64,000 bases of DNA, taken from positions 124,001-188,000 of the forward strand of contig CAJNCY010000001.1 of NCBI GenBank assembly GCA_905221375.1, read 5' to 3'. How positions within the stretch are numbered: position 1 is the first letter of the stretch; every line of letters starts with the position of its first letter. The position numbers and the translations under genes are program-made. Below the pieces are notes generated by a model. The model was not told where the DNA came from. It worked only from the letters and a program-made list of their open reading frames with translations, and did no database searches. Shown here in pieces: positions 1 to 8,080 of the stretch. This DNA is from a bacterium (GTDB taxonomy: Bacteria > Bacillota > Bacilli > Lactobacillales > Streptococcaceae).

Positions 1-361
1 TCACAAAATCTTGGGCAGTTACAGGAGCATATTCTTCCCCATCTGCAGTATACCACTTAATATCCTTACGAAGTTTGTAGGTATAGGTCAAACCGTCCTT
101 AGAAACACTCCAATCCTCAGCCAAGGATGGAACATAGTTCCCATATTGGTCATTTTCCATGAGACCATCTACCAGATTGGTCACAATATCATTTGTTGTT
201 GCACGGTTTTCTGCTAGATAGTTCAAACTAGATGGATCACTTGAGTAAACATAATTGTATGTTTTTGATGCTGTGCTAGAATTTCCACAGGAACTTAACA
301 AAATACCTGCACTTAACACGACACCTGCAAGCGTTGCATACTTGGCCTTAGACTTTTTCAT
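1..361 (-). CDS. Oligopeptide ABC transporter substrate-binding lipoprotein (AliA/AliB/AmiA family), 3' end outside window
   Basis: Partial gene: only the first 120 or so residues are present because the window starts inside it. The start is the ATG at 361, preceded by an AGGAGG-like site. The N-terminus has a lysine-rich head, a hydrophobic stretch and a lipobox ending LSSCG, so the protein is a membrane-anchored lipoprotein. The following sequence (YVYSSDPSSLNYL, LVDGLMENDQYGNYVPSLAEDW) is typical of family 5 peptide-binding proteins that feed peptides to the Ami permease. Its place next to murJ-murE matches pneumococcal aliB, but AliA, AliB and AmiA cannot be separated on this fragment alone. 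Confidence 0.9.
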   Translation of the reverse strand, partial: MKKSKAKYATLAGVVLSAGILLSSCGNSSTASKTYNYVYSSDPSSLNYLAENRATTNDIVTNLVDGLMENDQYGNYVPSLAEDWSVSKDGLTYTYKLRKDIKWYTADGEEYAPVTAQDFV

Positions 362-393
362 TTCCAGAACCTCCTGATTTAAATATTTGTTTT

Positions 394-422
394 ATTATAC
401 AAACTAACTACTTTTTAGTCAA
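394..422 (-). promoter_or_regulatory. Promoter of the peptide-binding lipoprotein gene
   Basis: On the minus strand TTGACT (417-422) and TATAAT (394-399) are separated by 17 bp. The expected transcript starts about 25 nt before the ribosome binding site, which fits the ATG at 361. Confidence 0.75.
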
Positions 423-494
423 GTGTTTTTTGACATAAAATTCAATTACTTTCGTTATTTATTCTCTGTTTTACATTTCATATCCAATTCTAAC

Positions 495-549
495 AATAAA
501 AAATGAATAAGAGAGTGTTTTGATTTTTAAAAAACTCAACTTATTCATT
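495..549 (-). terminator. Terminator after murJ
   Basis: AATGAATAAG (502-511) pairs with CTTATTCATT (540-549). On the minus strand the stem is followed by a T-run, and it begins about 20 bp after the murJ stop. Confidence 0.7.
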
Positions 550-568
550 TTATTTATAAATTATTTTT

Positions 569-2191
569 TTAAGAAATTTTTAATTTTGCTCGCAGGCGAT
601 CTGCTTGGGCTTTTCCAATCACCTTATCCAATAAACGAGTACGGAGACTCATGACCCCATATACTCCTCCACCCATGGCACCAACAAGAGCTACATAAAG
701 AAAGCTCCACAAACGTCCACTTGGTTGGAAGACAAATCCAAGTATCCACTGGATGGCACCTACACCGATGAACATAACAAGGGTCAACAAACTGATTAAA
801 ATGGTTCGCTTCAAAATCACCTTGCGCTTGACACCAGTTACTTGACAAATGTCCCGATACATCAAGACATTAGGAATAATGAGGCCGATTGTAGTGGAAA
901 TCAAAGGACCATAACTGTGGAAGAGGGCGATGGTAGGTATTTGCAAGACTAGTTTGGCAATGGAACCATAGATAAAATAGAGAACGGCCTTGCGGTTGCG
1001 GAACATGGCCTGAAGCATTGGAGACAAGACCATGTACAAGCCTAAAATAGTAGACTGCAAAACTGCAAAGACAAACAAGCCCATAGCCAAACTATCTGGC
1101 TTGCCATAGAAAACCGTATAAAGAGGTTCTCCTACCATAACCACTCCAACCGTTGCTGGTAGTAGGAATACAAAAAGCATGGTAATGCTGTCCTGAACAA
1201 GACGAGAAGCTGCCTTCAAGTCCCCCTTGACATAGTTTTCAGTCAAGAGTGGTAAACCGACACCCCCAATTGAAACCCCTACAGAAATCAAAATCATCGT
1301 GATTTTATTTGGATTGGCAGAAAAATAAGAAAACATGACAATTAAGTCTTCATTACTGTAGTTGCTAAACCACTTCATGCTATTGATAAAGGTATTTTGG
1401 TCCAAGATTTGGAAAAGCTGAATAGCCGAACCAGTCAAGATAAAAGGAATAGCTTCCTTAATGGTATCGACCAAGAGACGATTGCTGTTAATCTTATCCC
1501 TCGTTTCAAAGACTCTTTTGAGTAACCCTTCTTGAGCAAGGAAATAGACCAAAACTGCAAAACTGGCTACCATACCGACAAAGGCCGCAAAGGTCGATTG
1601 GGTAACGGCTGCTAGGTAATCTCCTGAACCGAGCTTCATAATGATAAAGGTTGCTAGAAGCATCCAGATAACACGAATGACCTGCTCAGCGATTTGGCTC
1701 ATGGCATAAGGTTTGAGGTTATTCATCCCTTGGAAAAATCCTCGGATAACACTCATAGATGGGAAAATCAAGACTCCCCAAGCCAAGCTTTGCATGATCG
1801 GTATCAAGTCTTTGCCCACGCCAGACAAGTCTGCTAGCCAAGGAGCAAATACATACAAGACCAGAGCAAAGACCAGACCTAGTCCCGTCATAAATCCCAA
1901 AAAGCTCCGAATCAGGGCAAAGCTATGCTCTTCTTCTCGCATGGTATTGTACTTGGCCACTTGCTTGGCCACTGCAACTGGAATCCCTGCTGTTGACACC
2001 AGCAAGAACCAGGCATAGATATTGTAACCCATGGTAAAGAGACCATTGGCCGTAGCCGCATAAGACCCCATCCAGATATACCAAGGGATAATATAGATGG
2101 CCCCAAGCAGGCGACTGATAAAGTTACTAGCCGTTAACCAAGCAGTCCCCCGTAACATCTGGGCTTGCTGGTGATTGTTTTCGTGCGACAT
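569..2191 (-). CDS. murJ: Lipid II flippase of the MOP family (MurJ/YtgP)
   Basis: A 540-residue polytopic membrane protein of the polysaccharide-biosynthesis/MVF (MOP) superfamily. Hydrophobic segments run along the whole length, beginning with GTAWLTASNFISRLLGAIY, the usual first helix of MurJ-type flippases. In streptococci this family (YtgP) can replace E. coli MurJ, so the expected role is moving lipid II across the membrane for peptidoglycan synthesis. It is divergent from murE, which makes the lipid II peptide. A longer frame to 2206 begins with TTG; the ATG at 2191 has GAGGA just upstream and is preferred. Confidence 0.85.
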   Translation of the reverse strand: MSHENNHQQAQMLRGTAWLTASNFISRLLGAIYIIPWYIWMGSYAATANGLFTMGYNIYAWFLLVSTAGIPVAVAKQVAKYNTMREEEHSFALIRSFLGFMTGLGLVFALVLYVFAPWLADLSGVGKDLIPIMQSLAWGVLIFPSMSVIRGFFQGMNNLKPYAMSQIAEQVIRVIWMLLATFIIMKLGSGDYLAAVTQSTFAAFVGMVASFAVLVYFLAQEGLLKRVFETRDKINSNRLLVDTIKEAIPFILTGSAIQLFQILDQNTFINSMKWFSNYSNEDLIVMFSYFSANPNKITMILISVGVSIGGVGLPLLTENYVKGDLKAASRLVQDSITMLFVFLLPATVGVVMVGEPLYTVFYGKPDSLAMGLFVFAVLQSTILGLYMVLSPMLQAMFRNRKAVLYFIYGSIAKLVLQIPTIALFHSYGPLISTTIGLIIPNVLMYRDICQVTGVKRKVILKRTILISLLTLVMFIGVGAIQWILGFVFQPSGRLWSFLYVALVGAMGGGVYGVMSLRTRLLDKVIGKAQADRLRAKLKIS

Positions 2192-2238
2192 AGATTCCTC
2201 ATTCAATTTTGATAACTAGGAAAAACTCCTCACCTTCC

Positions 2239-2289
2239 ATTATAAACTTTTCCTTGTCACTTGTAAATTTGCGACTTTCGGTTTACAAT
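2239..2289. promoter_or_regulatory. Divergent murJ and murE promoters sharing their -35 region
   Basis: Plus strand: TTGTAA (2261-2266), 17 bp, TACAAT (2284-2289) reading into murE. Minus strand: TTTACA (2262-2267), 17 bp, TATAAT (2239-2244) reading into murJ. The two -35 hexamers occupy almost the same bases on opposite strands. The murE -10 box ends only 7 nt before its ATG. Confidence 0.65.
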
Positions 2290-2296
2290 AGAAAGT

Positions 2297-3742
2297 ATGA
2301 TAAAGATTGAAACCGTATTAGATATATTAAAGAAAGATGGTCTCTTCCGCGAGATTATCGACCAAGGACACTATCACTACAACTACAACAATGTCATCTT
2401 TGACACCATCTGCTATGACAGCCGCAAGGCCAAAGAAAAGAGTCTCTTTTTCGTCAAAGGTGCTGCCTTTAAGAAGGAATTTCTGCTTTCAGCCATCTCT
2501 CAAGGACTCGGTTGGTATGTGGCTGAAAAGGACTATGAGATTGGTATTCCTGCCATTATCGTCAGCGATATCAAGAAAGCCATGAGTTTGATTGCCATGG
2601 AGTTTTATGGCAATCCACAGAAAAAACTTAAACTCCTTGCCTTTACTGGTACTAAGGGTAAGACAACAGCAGCCTATTTCGCCTATAACATTTTGTCTCA
2701 AGGGCATCGACCTGCTATGTTGTCGACCATGAACACAACTCTAGATGGCAAAACTTTCTTTAAATCAGCATTGACAACTCCTGAGAGCATTGACCTCTTT
2801 GACATGATGAATCAAGCTGTGCAAAATGACCGCACCCACCTCATCATGGAGGTATCCAGTCAAGCCTATCTAGTTAAACGTGTCTATGGTCTCACCTTTG
2901 ATGTGGGAGTTTTCCTCAATATCAGCCCAGACCATATCGGTCCGATTGAACACCCTAGCTTTGAAGACTATTTCTACCACAAGCGTCTCTTGATGGAAAA
3001 TAGCCGAGCAGTCATCGTTAACAGTGACATAGACCACTTTTCTGTCTTGAAAGAACAAGTGGCAGATCAAGACCATGATTTCTATGGTAGCCAATCAAAT
3101 AATCAAATCGAGAATTCTAAAGCCTTTAGCTTTTCAGCTAGTGGGAAACTGGCTGGTGATTATGATATCCAACTGATTGGTCACTTCAACCAAGAAAATG
3201 CCGTGGCTGCTGGACTTGCTTGCCTCCGTCTCGGAGCTAGTCTTGAGGACATCAAAAAAGGAATTGCTGCAACCCGCGTTCCTGGTCGTATGGAAGTCCT
3301 TACTCAGAAAAATGGAGCCAAGGTCTTCATCGACTATGCCCACAATGGGGATAGTCTGAAAAAACTCATCAATGTGGTTGAAACTCATCAAACTGGAAAG
3401 ATTGCTCTGGTTCTGGGTTCGACAGGAAACAAGGGAGAAAGTCGTCGTAAGGACTTTGGCCTCCTCCTCAATCAACACCCTGAGATCCAAGTCTTTTTGA
3501 CTGCTGATGACCCCAACTATGAAGACCCAATGGCCATTGCAGATGAAATCAGTAGCTACATCAATCATCCTGTTAAAAAAATTGCGGATCGCCAAGAAGC
3601 CATTAAGGCAGCTATGGCTATCACAAATCACGAATTAGATGCAGTTATTATTGCTGGTAAGGGAGCCGATTGCTACCAAATCGTCCAAGGAAAAAAAGAA
3701 GCCTATCCTGGAGATGCCGCCGTAGCAGAAAATTATTTATAA
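2297..3742 (+). CDS. murE: UDP-N-acetylmuramoyl-L-alanyl-D-glutamate--L-lysine ligase
   Basis: Mur ligase of 481 residues that adds the third residue of the peptidoglycan stem peptide in the cytoplasm. The ATP loop TGTKGKTT is near residue 118, and the central domain carries NISPDHIG and the substrate region EVSSQAY. The specificity loop reads DDPNYEDP rather than the DNPR of diaminopimelate enzymes, so lysine is the expected substrate. It faces the flippase gene murJ. No Shine-Dalgarno is evident and the promoter ends 7 nt upstream, so the message may be leaderless. Confidence 0.95.
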   Translation: MIKIETVLDILKKDGLFREIIDQGHYHYNYNNVIFDTICYDSRKAKEKSLFFVKGAAFKKEFLLSAISQGLGWYVAEKDYEIGIPAIIVSDIKKAMSLIAMEFYGNPQKKLKLLAFTGTKGKTTAAYFAYNILSQGHRPAMLSTMNTTLDGKTFFKSALTTPESIDLFDMMNQAVQNDRTHLIMEVSSQAYLVKRVYGLTFDVGVFLNISPDHIGPIEHPSFEDYFYHKRLLMENSRAVIVNSDIDHFSVLKEQVADQDHDFYGSQSNNQIENSKAFSFSASGKLAGDYDIQLIGHFNQENAVAAGLACLRLGASLEDIKKGIAATRVPGRMEVLTQKNGAKVFIDYAHNGDSLKKLINVVETHQTGKIALVLGSTGNKGESRRKDFGLLLNQHPEIQVFLTADDPNYEDPMAIADEISSYINHPVKKIADRQEAIKAAMAITNHELDAVIIAGKGADCYQIVQGKKEAYPGDAAVAENYL

Positions 3743-3750
3743 GGATCGTA

Positions 3751-3784
3751 AAAAAATCAAGGGAAACGAAACCCTTGATTTTTT
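3751..3784. terminator. Bidirectional terminator between murE and csbD-like gene
   Basis: AAATCAAGGG (3754-3763) and CCCTTGATTT (3772-3781) form a 10-bp stem with A-rich left and T-rich right flanks, usable by the two convergent genes. Confidence 0.85.
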
Positions 3785-3790
3785 CTATCT

Positions 3791-3982
3791 TTATTTAAAA
3801 GCGTTTTTCAAACCTTCAACGGCACCTTCTACAGCACCTTTAGCATCTTCAACTACTTCTTTTGCCTTAGCAACTGTCTTTTCAACAGCTCCTTCAAGTT
3901 CTGTCTTGCTATCCCCAGTAACCTTACCAAATCCTTCTTTGATAGCGCCTGTTGCTTGTTCCAATTTGTTTTCAAGTGACAT
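3791..3982 (-). CDS. CsbD family small stress-response protein
   Basis: A 63-residue, highly charged, glycine- and alanine-rich protein. The pattern [20 protein letters not shown] followed by a region rich in K, E and A is typical of CsbD-like proteins, which are abundant, poorly ordered stress proteins of unknown biochemical role. An AAAGGAGA site sits 6 nt before the ATG. It is single-gene, with its own promoter overlapped by an inverted repeat (4010-4031), so its transcription is probably controlled by a repressor. Confidence 0.85.
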   Translation of the reverse strand: MSLENKLEQATGAIKEGFGKVTGDSKTELEGAVEKTVAKAKEVVEDAKGAVEGAVEGLKNAFK

Positions 3983-4009
3983 ATGATTGTCTCCTTTAGT
4001 TTATTCCGA

Positions 4010-4059
4010 TATGTGTTACCGGTTACATATAGTTTATACCGAATACTAAGGGAAGTCAA
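4010..4059 (-). promoter_or_regulatory. csbD-like promoter with operator-like palindrome
   Basis: Minus strand TTGACT (4054-4059), 17 bp, TAAACT (4031-4036). A 22-bp imperfect palindrome (TATGTGTTACC at 4010-4020 facing GGTTACATATA at 4021-4031, 9 of 11 positions matching) covers the expected transcription start. Confidence 0.55.
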
Positions 4060-4082
4060 ACAATGTGCTCAGAAACAAGAAA

Positions 4083-4733
4083 TCAGACCAAGTAGAAAGT
4101 TAATCGTTCCTTATCAAAATCGACGGCCAACTCATACTTTCCATCTTCATTTTGGACAATATAGCCCAAGACCACTAAACTATCCACAAAGATATCACGG
4201 CGTTTCTGCATCAGTTGGTCTTTTTTGAGAAATTTCAACAAAAAAGTCGTCATATATTTGAGAGCGTACTCAGGATTAACATCTCCCAAAATGTCATAGA
4301 GTTCCTGCTGTTTTTCTGTCAAAGGATACTGATGTTTGACCTTGTAGAAATAATTGGACAAGGTCATTTTTGTTCGCGCAAAGTCCGTCTTTTCAACTAA
4401 AATAGCTGCATTGGTTTGATTGCGCAATTCTGTCTCAAAACTCTGCTCCAACAAGGCTTGATAGACCAGACTATCTTCTTTGACAAAAATCTCTTGATCC
4501 AGTTCGAGACTATCAAGTGACTCAAGCATAGGAAGATTGAGGTAATAACGCTTATTTTCTCGTAAAATCAAGCCCACCTTTATATACTCTTCCATGAGTT
4601 TATCAACTGCAACATCTGGAAATTGAGCCTTAATTTCTCGCAAAATAACATCCTCATGCAGGTCCAGATAGCGGATCAATTCTCTAAAAAATGACTGTCT
4701 CGTCAAACGAGAGGGATTAAAAATCTGAATCAT
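4083..4733 (-). CDS. Conserved streptococcal protein, probable DUF1803 family
   Basis: A 216-residue soluble, charged protein without a signal peptide or obvious catalytic motif. I associate the sequence with the streptococcal DUF1803 family but the assignment rests on memory. Start is the ATG at 4733 with AAAGGAA seven bases upstream; this site lies inside the end of the preceding gene, whose stop is at 4717, so the two are translationally coupled. The N-terminal third (REIKAQFPDVAVDKLMEEYI) looks like a winged-helix-like helical region, but no function is assigned. Confidence 0.75.
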   Translation of the reverse strand: MIQIFNPSRLTRQSFFRELIRYLDLHEDVILREIKAQFPDVAVDKLMEEYIKVGLILRENKRYYLNLPMLESLDSLELDQEIFVKEDSLVYQALLEQSFETELRNQTNAAILVEKTDFARTKMTLSNYFYKVKHQYPLTEKQQELYDILGDVNPEYALKYMTTFLLKFLKKDQLMQKRRDIFVDSLVVLGYIVQNEDGKYELAVDFDKERLTFYLV

Positions 4734-5211
4734 GAAGATTCCTTTCTTTACATTCTAACAGAGGCGATGCTGCCAACTGACTAGGATTGGTCCCAGCTTG
4801 GTTTAGAGGCACAGGCAGACCAATCTCCCTATAATATTCCCTCCAAAAATCACTAATCTCCTGCTCACCATCTCCAAATTTCATGGGAATAGTTTTAAAA
4901 ATCGGTAGGATTTCTGCTATATACTGGGAACAGTAAAAACCAACTCCATCTGGATAGAAAGAAGCATTGTAGGGTGCTCCAAGATGCTTACAAGCTCTCT
5001 CCTTGACAGACTGGATATCCATTTCTGAGTAGACATAGAGGTCGTACAAGTGATTGGACTCAAAGAAGTCTGCTGGTTCTTGACAGATAACACCCGCCTT
5101 TCCACTAGCATGATAAATCATCCCATCCAAATAAATGGCAACATGGCTATAGTTGCCTGTGGAAGTCTGGATGGCCTGACCCATATCCGACTCATCTCTC
5201 ACAAAAATCAT
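4717..5211 (-). CDS. YiiX/YebB-like NlpC/P60-superfamily cysteine hydrolase
   Basis: A 164-residue protein with the permuted papain-like arrangement: a His in NYSHVAIYLDG (around residue 23) and the nucleophile Cys in GFYCSQYIAEI (around 93). Family members cut amide or ester bonds in cell-wall or lipid substrates; the substrate here is unknown. The ATG at 5211 touches the end of a BOX element, and an in-frame TGA lies in the BOX just upstream. Spacing to a Shine-Dalgarno-like GAAGAG is only one base, so start efficiency is doubtful; Met10 is an alternative. Overlaps the next gene by 17 bp. Confidence 0.75.
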   Translation of the reverse strand: MIFVRDESDMGQAIQTSTGNYSHVAIYLDGMIYHASGKAGVICQEPADFFESNHLYDLYVYSEMDIQSVKERACKHLGAPYNASFYPDGVGFYCSQYIAEILPIFKTIPMKFGDGEQEISDFWREYYREIGLPVPLNQAGTNPSQLAASPLLECKERNLHDSDF

Positions 5212-5314
5212 ACTCTTCGAAAATCAAATTCAAACCACGTCAGCGTCGCCTTACCGTACTCAAGTACAGCTTGCGGCTAGCTTCCTAGTTTGCTCTTTGA
5301 TTTTCATTGAGTAT
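5210..5314. repeat. BOX element, A-C type (no boxB)
   Basis: Starts ATACTCTTCGAAAATC and ends GATTTTCATTGAGTAT. The segment CGTCAGCGTCGCCTTACCG matches boxA, the target of the BOX-A1R typing primer, and is followed directly by boxC (GCGGCTAGCTTCCTAGTTTG). It is nearly the same as the copy at 51341-51445. One end coincides with the start codon of the YiiX-like gene. Confidence 0.9.
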
Positions 5315-5346
5315 CAAATCGCCATTTTCTAACATACTTCACTCCT

Positions 5347-5373
5347 AGAAAAAAAGGAGCCGAAACTCCTTTC
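5347..5373 (-). terminator. Terminator after ppaC
   Basis: AGGAG/CTCCT stem with the loop CCGAAA (about 5355-5371); on the minus strand it is followed by seven T. Confidence 0.8.
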
Positions 5374-5421
5374 GATATAAGTCAAACTAGCCTTTCCGAT
5401 TTTGAACTGACACCCAAAATC

Positions 5422-6357
5422 TTACGCATTAAAGCTTTCAGTCAATTGAGGTACCACTTGTTTCTTACGTGAAACGGCTCCAGCAAGGAAGGCATGATTA
5501 TTTTCAAGTTTGAAGTTAAAGGCTGCTTCAACCTTGTCCATATTGGCACCAAGAGCCAAGATTTCTGAGTTTGAGTTGACGATATCTGTAATCATCAAGA
5601 CAAAGTCAGAGTAGCCATTTGCTGTGTTGGCAGCTTGCATTGCAGCTTCAATTTCTGCTTGACGTTCCAAAACTTCAGCGATATCAACTGTGTTAACTTG
5701 GGCAACACGGACATTATTTCCGTTGAGTTCAAAAGTCTTAGCATCGATGTCAATCAATTCGTCAGCAGATTTGCTAGCCAAGTTTGTACCAGCTTTCAAC
5801 ATAGCTAAACCATACTCTTCCAAGTTGACACCAGCTAATTCAGCCAATTCAGGAGCAATAACTTTATCTGTTGGATGTGTTGTTGGTGATTTCAAAAGAA
5901 GGGTATCTGAAATCAAACCTGAAAGCATCAAACCAGCAATCTCTTTAGGAACAGCCACACCATGTTCTTTGAACATACGGTAAACGATTGAAGAAGCTGA
6001 TCCAACTGGTTCCAAACGCATGTAAAGTGGGCTTGCAGTCTCAAAGTTAGCCACACGGTGGTGGTCTACAACACCGTAAACTTCTACTTCAGCGATATCT
6101 GATACAGATTGTTGGAATTCATTGTGGTCAGTCAAGATAACTTGCTCTGCACCTTCTGCTTTGGCAGAAGTAATGACGCGCGGTGCTTCCACACCAAAAT
6201 AGTTCAAGACAAAGGCTGTTTCTTCATTTGGAGTTCCAAGGGCAACAGCTTCCGTATCCAAACCATAAGCTTCTTTTGCAAGGTAGGCAAAGGCTACAGA
6301 TGACCCGATGGCATCTGAATCTGGATTTTGATGACCAAATACTAGAATCTTAGACAT
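5422..6357 (-). CDS. ppaC: Manganese-dependent inorganic pyrophosphatase
   Basis: Family II pyrophosphatase of 311 residues, the normal length. It has the N-terminal [11 protein letters not shown] metal motif, the DHH signature in VVDHHRV (around residue 98) and a C-terminal DHHA2 domain ending [10 protein letters not shown]. It hydrolyses pyrophosphate in the cytosol and needs Mn2+ or Co2+, so it depends on the manganese balance set by mntE and caxP in this window. Start ATG 6357 with GAGG upstream; single gene with own promoter and terminator. Confidence 0.97.
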   Translation of the reverse strand: MSKILVFGHQNPDSDAIGSSVAFAYLAKEAYGLDTEAVALGTPNEETAFVLNYFGVEAPRVITSAKAEGAEQVILTDHNEFQQSVSDIAEVEVYGVVDHHRVANFETASPLYMRLEPVGSASSIVYRMFKEHGVAVPKEIAGLMLSGLISDTLLLKSPTTHPTDKVIAPELAELAGVNLEEYGLAMLKAGTNLASKSADELIDIDAKTFELNGNNVRVAQVNTVDIAEVLERQAEIEAAMQAANTANGYSDFVLMITDIVNSNSEILALGANMDKVEAAFNFKLENNHAFLAGAVSRKKQVVPQLTESFNA

Positions 6358-6386
6358 GATAATACCTCATTTTGTTTATTCTCTTT

Positions 6387-6415
6387 ATTGTAGCATTTTT
6401 TTCACTTTTTGACAA
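6387..6415 (-). promoter_or_regulatory. ppaC promoter
   Basis: TTGTCA (6410-6415), 17 bp, TACAAT (6387-6392) on the minus strand, about 30 nt before the ATG. Confidence 0.75.
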
Positions 6416-6461
6416 AAGTAAGAGGAGTCAAAGGGCTCCCCACTACTCTTCAAAATAACTG

Positions 6462-6658
6462 ATACTCTTCGAAAATCAAATTTAAACCACGTCAGCTTCG
6501 CCTTGCCGTAGGTATGGGTACTGACTTCGTCAGTTCTATCCACAACCTCAAAACAGTGTTTTGAGCTGACTTCGTCAGTCTTATCTACAACCTCAAAGCA
6601 GTGCTTTGAGCAACCTACGGCTAGCTTCCTAGTTTTCTCTTTGATTTTCATTGAGTAT
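6462..6658. repeat. BOX element, A-B-B-C type
   Basis: ATACTCTTCGAAAATC at the left, boxA (CACGTCAGCTTCGCCTTGCC), two successive boxB copies (GACTTCGTCAGT plus CCTCAAAACAGTGTTTTGAG-like palindromes), then boxC ending TTTTCATTGAGTAT. The right end overlaps the last codons of the GIY-YIG gene. Confidence 0.9.
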
Positions 6659-6925
6659 GAGTAGATTTCTATCTTGATTTTCAGATAAAAATTGCTCCTT
6701 CTGTGGTCGTTTTTTACGCTTAAGCAGGGCTTCTGCTGACATGGCTTCTTCCTTACTGGCAAAACCTTGAGCATAGATGAGCTTGACTGGCAAGCGAGTT
6801 CGCGTATATTTGGCTCCTTTCCCACTATTGTGGACAGCAAGGCGTCTTCTCACGTCAGTCGTATAACCGGTATAATAGGAACCATCACGACACTCCAGCA
6901 CATACATATAAGCCTTATGATCCAT
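6629..6925 (-). CDS. GIY-YIG domain nuclease-like protein (YhbQ/YazA type)
   Basis: A 98-residue single-domain protein. [16 protein letters not shown] carries the GIY-YIG core and is followed by the conserved Arg ([11 protein letters not shown]) and GAKYTR. The in vivo role of these small UPF0213 proteins is uncertain; a structure-specific DNA nuclease is the usual guess. The ATG at 6925 lies inside the end of the upstream methyltransferase gene (11-bp overlap). The last ten or so residues and the stop codon are encoded by the boxC end of the adjacent BOX element, so the C-terminus has been rewritten by the repeat. Confidence 0.85.
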   Translation of the reverse strand: MDHKAYMYVLECRDGSYYTGYTTDVRRRLAVHNSGKGAKYTRTRLPVKLIYAQGFASKEEAMSAEALLKRKKRPQKEQFLSENQDRNLLILNENQREN

Positions 6926-7664
6926 AATAAATCTCTTCAAGTTCGGGCGTATAGGAACCATCATCATTGTGGACAATCAAAGGTGGTAAAACCTTAAAAC
7001 CACTCGTTGAGCCATCCTTGATAGCTTCAATCAAGAGCATATTAGCTTCCTTTTCCCGCTTTGGATAAACAAACTGCAGGCGCTTAGGGGCTAGATTATG
7101 GCGTTGCAACATATCCAAGATATCCAAAAGGCGATCAGGACGATGCACCATGGCCAAACGCCCATTGGATTTGAGAATACTTTGGGCACTACGACAGATT
7201 TCTTCCAAATTGGTCGTAATTTCATGTCGCGCCAAGAGATAATGTTCACTCTCATTCAGATTGGAATGAGGATCCACCTTGAAATAGGGCGGATTGCACA
7301 AAATCATATCCACCTTACTCCCCTGAATGTAAGCAGGCATATTTTTCAAATCATCACAGATGACCTGCATTTGCTCCTCTAATCCATTCAAACGGACAGA
7401 GCGTTCAGCCATATCCGCCAAACGCTCCTGAATCTCAACAGCCAATATCTGTGCCTGAGTACGAGTACTGGCAAAAAGCCCCACTGCTCCATTCCCAGCG
7501 CAGAAATCCACAATCAAGCCCTTCTTAGGAAAACGTGGAAAGCGTGACAAGAGAACACTATCCACCGAATAGCTAAAAACCTCTCTATTTTGAATGATTT
7601 TGATATCTGTCGAAAAGAGCTGGTTAATGCGCTCTCCTGATTTTAATAATTGTTCTTCTTCCAT
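6915..7664 (-). CDS. tRNA1(Val) (adenine(37)-N6)-methyltransferase-like protein
   Basis: A 249-residue class I SAM-dependent methyltransferase. The SAM-binding motif is [12 protein letters not shown] (around residue 53) and the catalytic NPPY motif of N6-adenine methylases is at about residue 123. The family (YabB/TrmN6) modifies A37 of a tRNA. It is paired with a GIY-YIG gene, an order common in Firmicutes. The -10 box (7671-7676) ends six bases before the ATG, so this mRNA may also be leaderless. Confidence 0.85.
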   Translation of the reverse strand: MEEEQLLKSGERINQLFSTDIKIIQNREVFSYSVDSVLLSRFPRFPKKGLIVDFCAGNGAVGLFASTRTQAQILAVEIQERLADMAERSVRLNGLEEQMQVICDDLKNMPAYIQGSKVDMILCNPPYFKVDPHSNLNESEHYLLARHEITTNLEEICRSAQSILKSNGRLAMVHRPDRLLDILDMLQRHNLAPKRLQFVYPKREKEANMLLIEAIKDGSTSGFKVLPPLIVHNDDGSYTPELEEIYYGS

Positions 7665-7670
7665 GGTCCT

Positions 7671-7699
7671 ATTATAGCAAATTTATATTAACATTACAA
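7671..7699 (-). promoter_or_regulatory. Promoter of the methyltransferase/GIY-YIG pair
   Basis: TTGTAA (7694-7699), 17 bp, TGC-TATAAT (7671-7676), an extended -10 form. Only GGACC-type bases separate it from the ATG at 7664. Confidence 0.65.
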
Positions 7700-7716
7700 A
7701 GAATATAGATTTCTAA

Positions 7717-8079
7717 CTAATTCTTCTGCTTCTTCAAATGTTGAAGGGCTTCCTTGGTCCAAATTGGCATCATTCGTTTGAGAGGCGCAAAGCCGTAGTT
7801 AAAGCGGTCGCTTGAAAAGCGTCTCCGTCTAGGAAACTGGTGCTTTTCTTCCTCCAAAGTACGGATAGAAAGACTGGCTTTTCCTGTAAATTCATCTAAA
7901 TCTACTACCTGAACTTGAACCTCTTCATCGACTTTCAGGGCTTCATGAATATTTTCAATAAATCCTGTTCGAATCTCTGAAATGTGAATCAGCCCCGTAT
8001 CACCCGTCTCTAGTTCAACAAAGGCACCGTAGGGCTGAATCCCTGTAATACGCCCCTTTAGCTTATCACCGATTTTCAT
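7717..8079 (-). CDS. cvfD: S1-domain RNA-binding regulator CvfD (general stress protein 13 type)
   Basis: A 120-residue protein with one S1 domain at residues 1-75 (MKIGDKLKGRITGIQPYGAF, GLIHISEI) and a basic tail rich in Arg. In S. pneumoniae the homologue CvfD acts after transcription in cold tolerance and in phosphate and manganese homeostasis. The frame is open to 8106, but the ATG at 8079 follows the upstream stop by one base and has GAGGAC as its binding site, so this start is chosen and translation is coupled to the HAD-cyclophilin gene. Confidence 0.85.
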   Translation of the reverse strand: MKIGDKLKGRITGIQPYGAFVELETGDTGLIHISEIRTGFIENIHEALKVDEEVQVQVVDLDEFTGKASLSIRTLEEEKHQFPRRRRFSSDRFNYGFAPLKRMMPIWTKEALQHLKKQKN

Positions 8080-8080
8080 C

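Noticed and set aside
2192..2206. TTG start of murJ at 2206
   Set aside because: ATG at 2191 has GAGGA upstream, and the TTG has none.
5210..5314. Calling the ATACTC...GAGTAT repeats RUP elements
   Set aside because: Their internal CGTCAGCGTCGCCTTxCCG matches boxA, and lengths vary with boxB number; these are BOX elements.
6385..6840. 151-codon minus-strand frame across the BOX at 6462-6658
   Set aside because: Another frame of the GIY-YIG gene running into repeat DNA; the real frame carries the conserved motifs.
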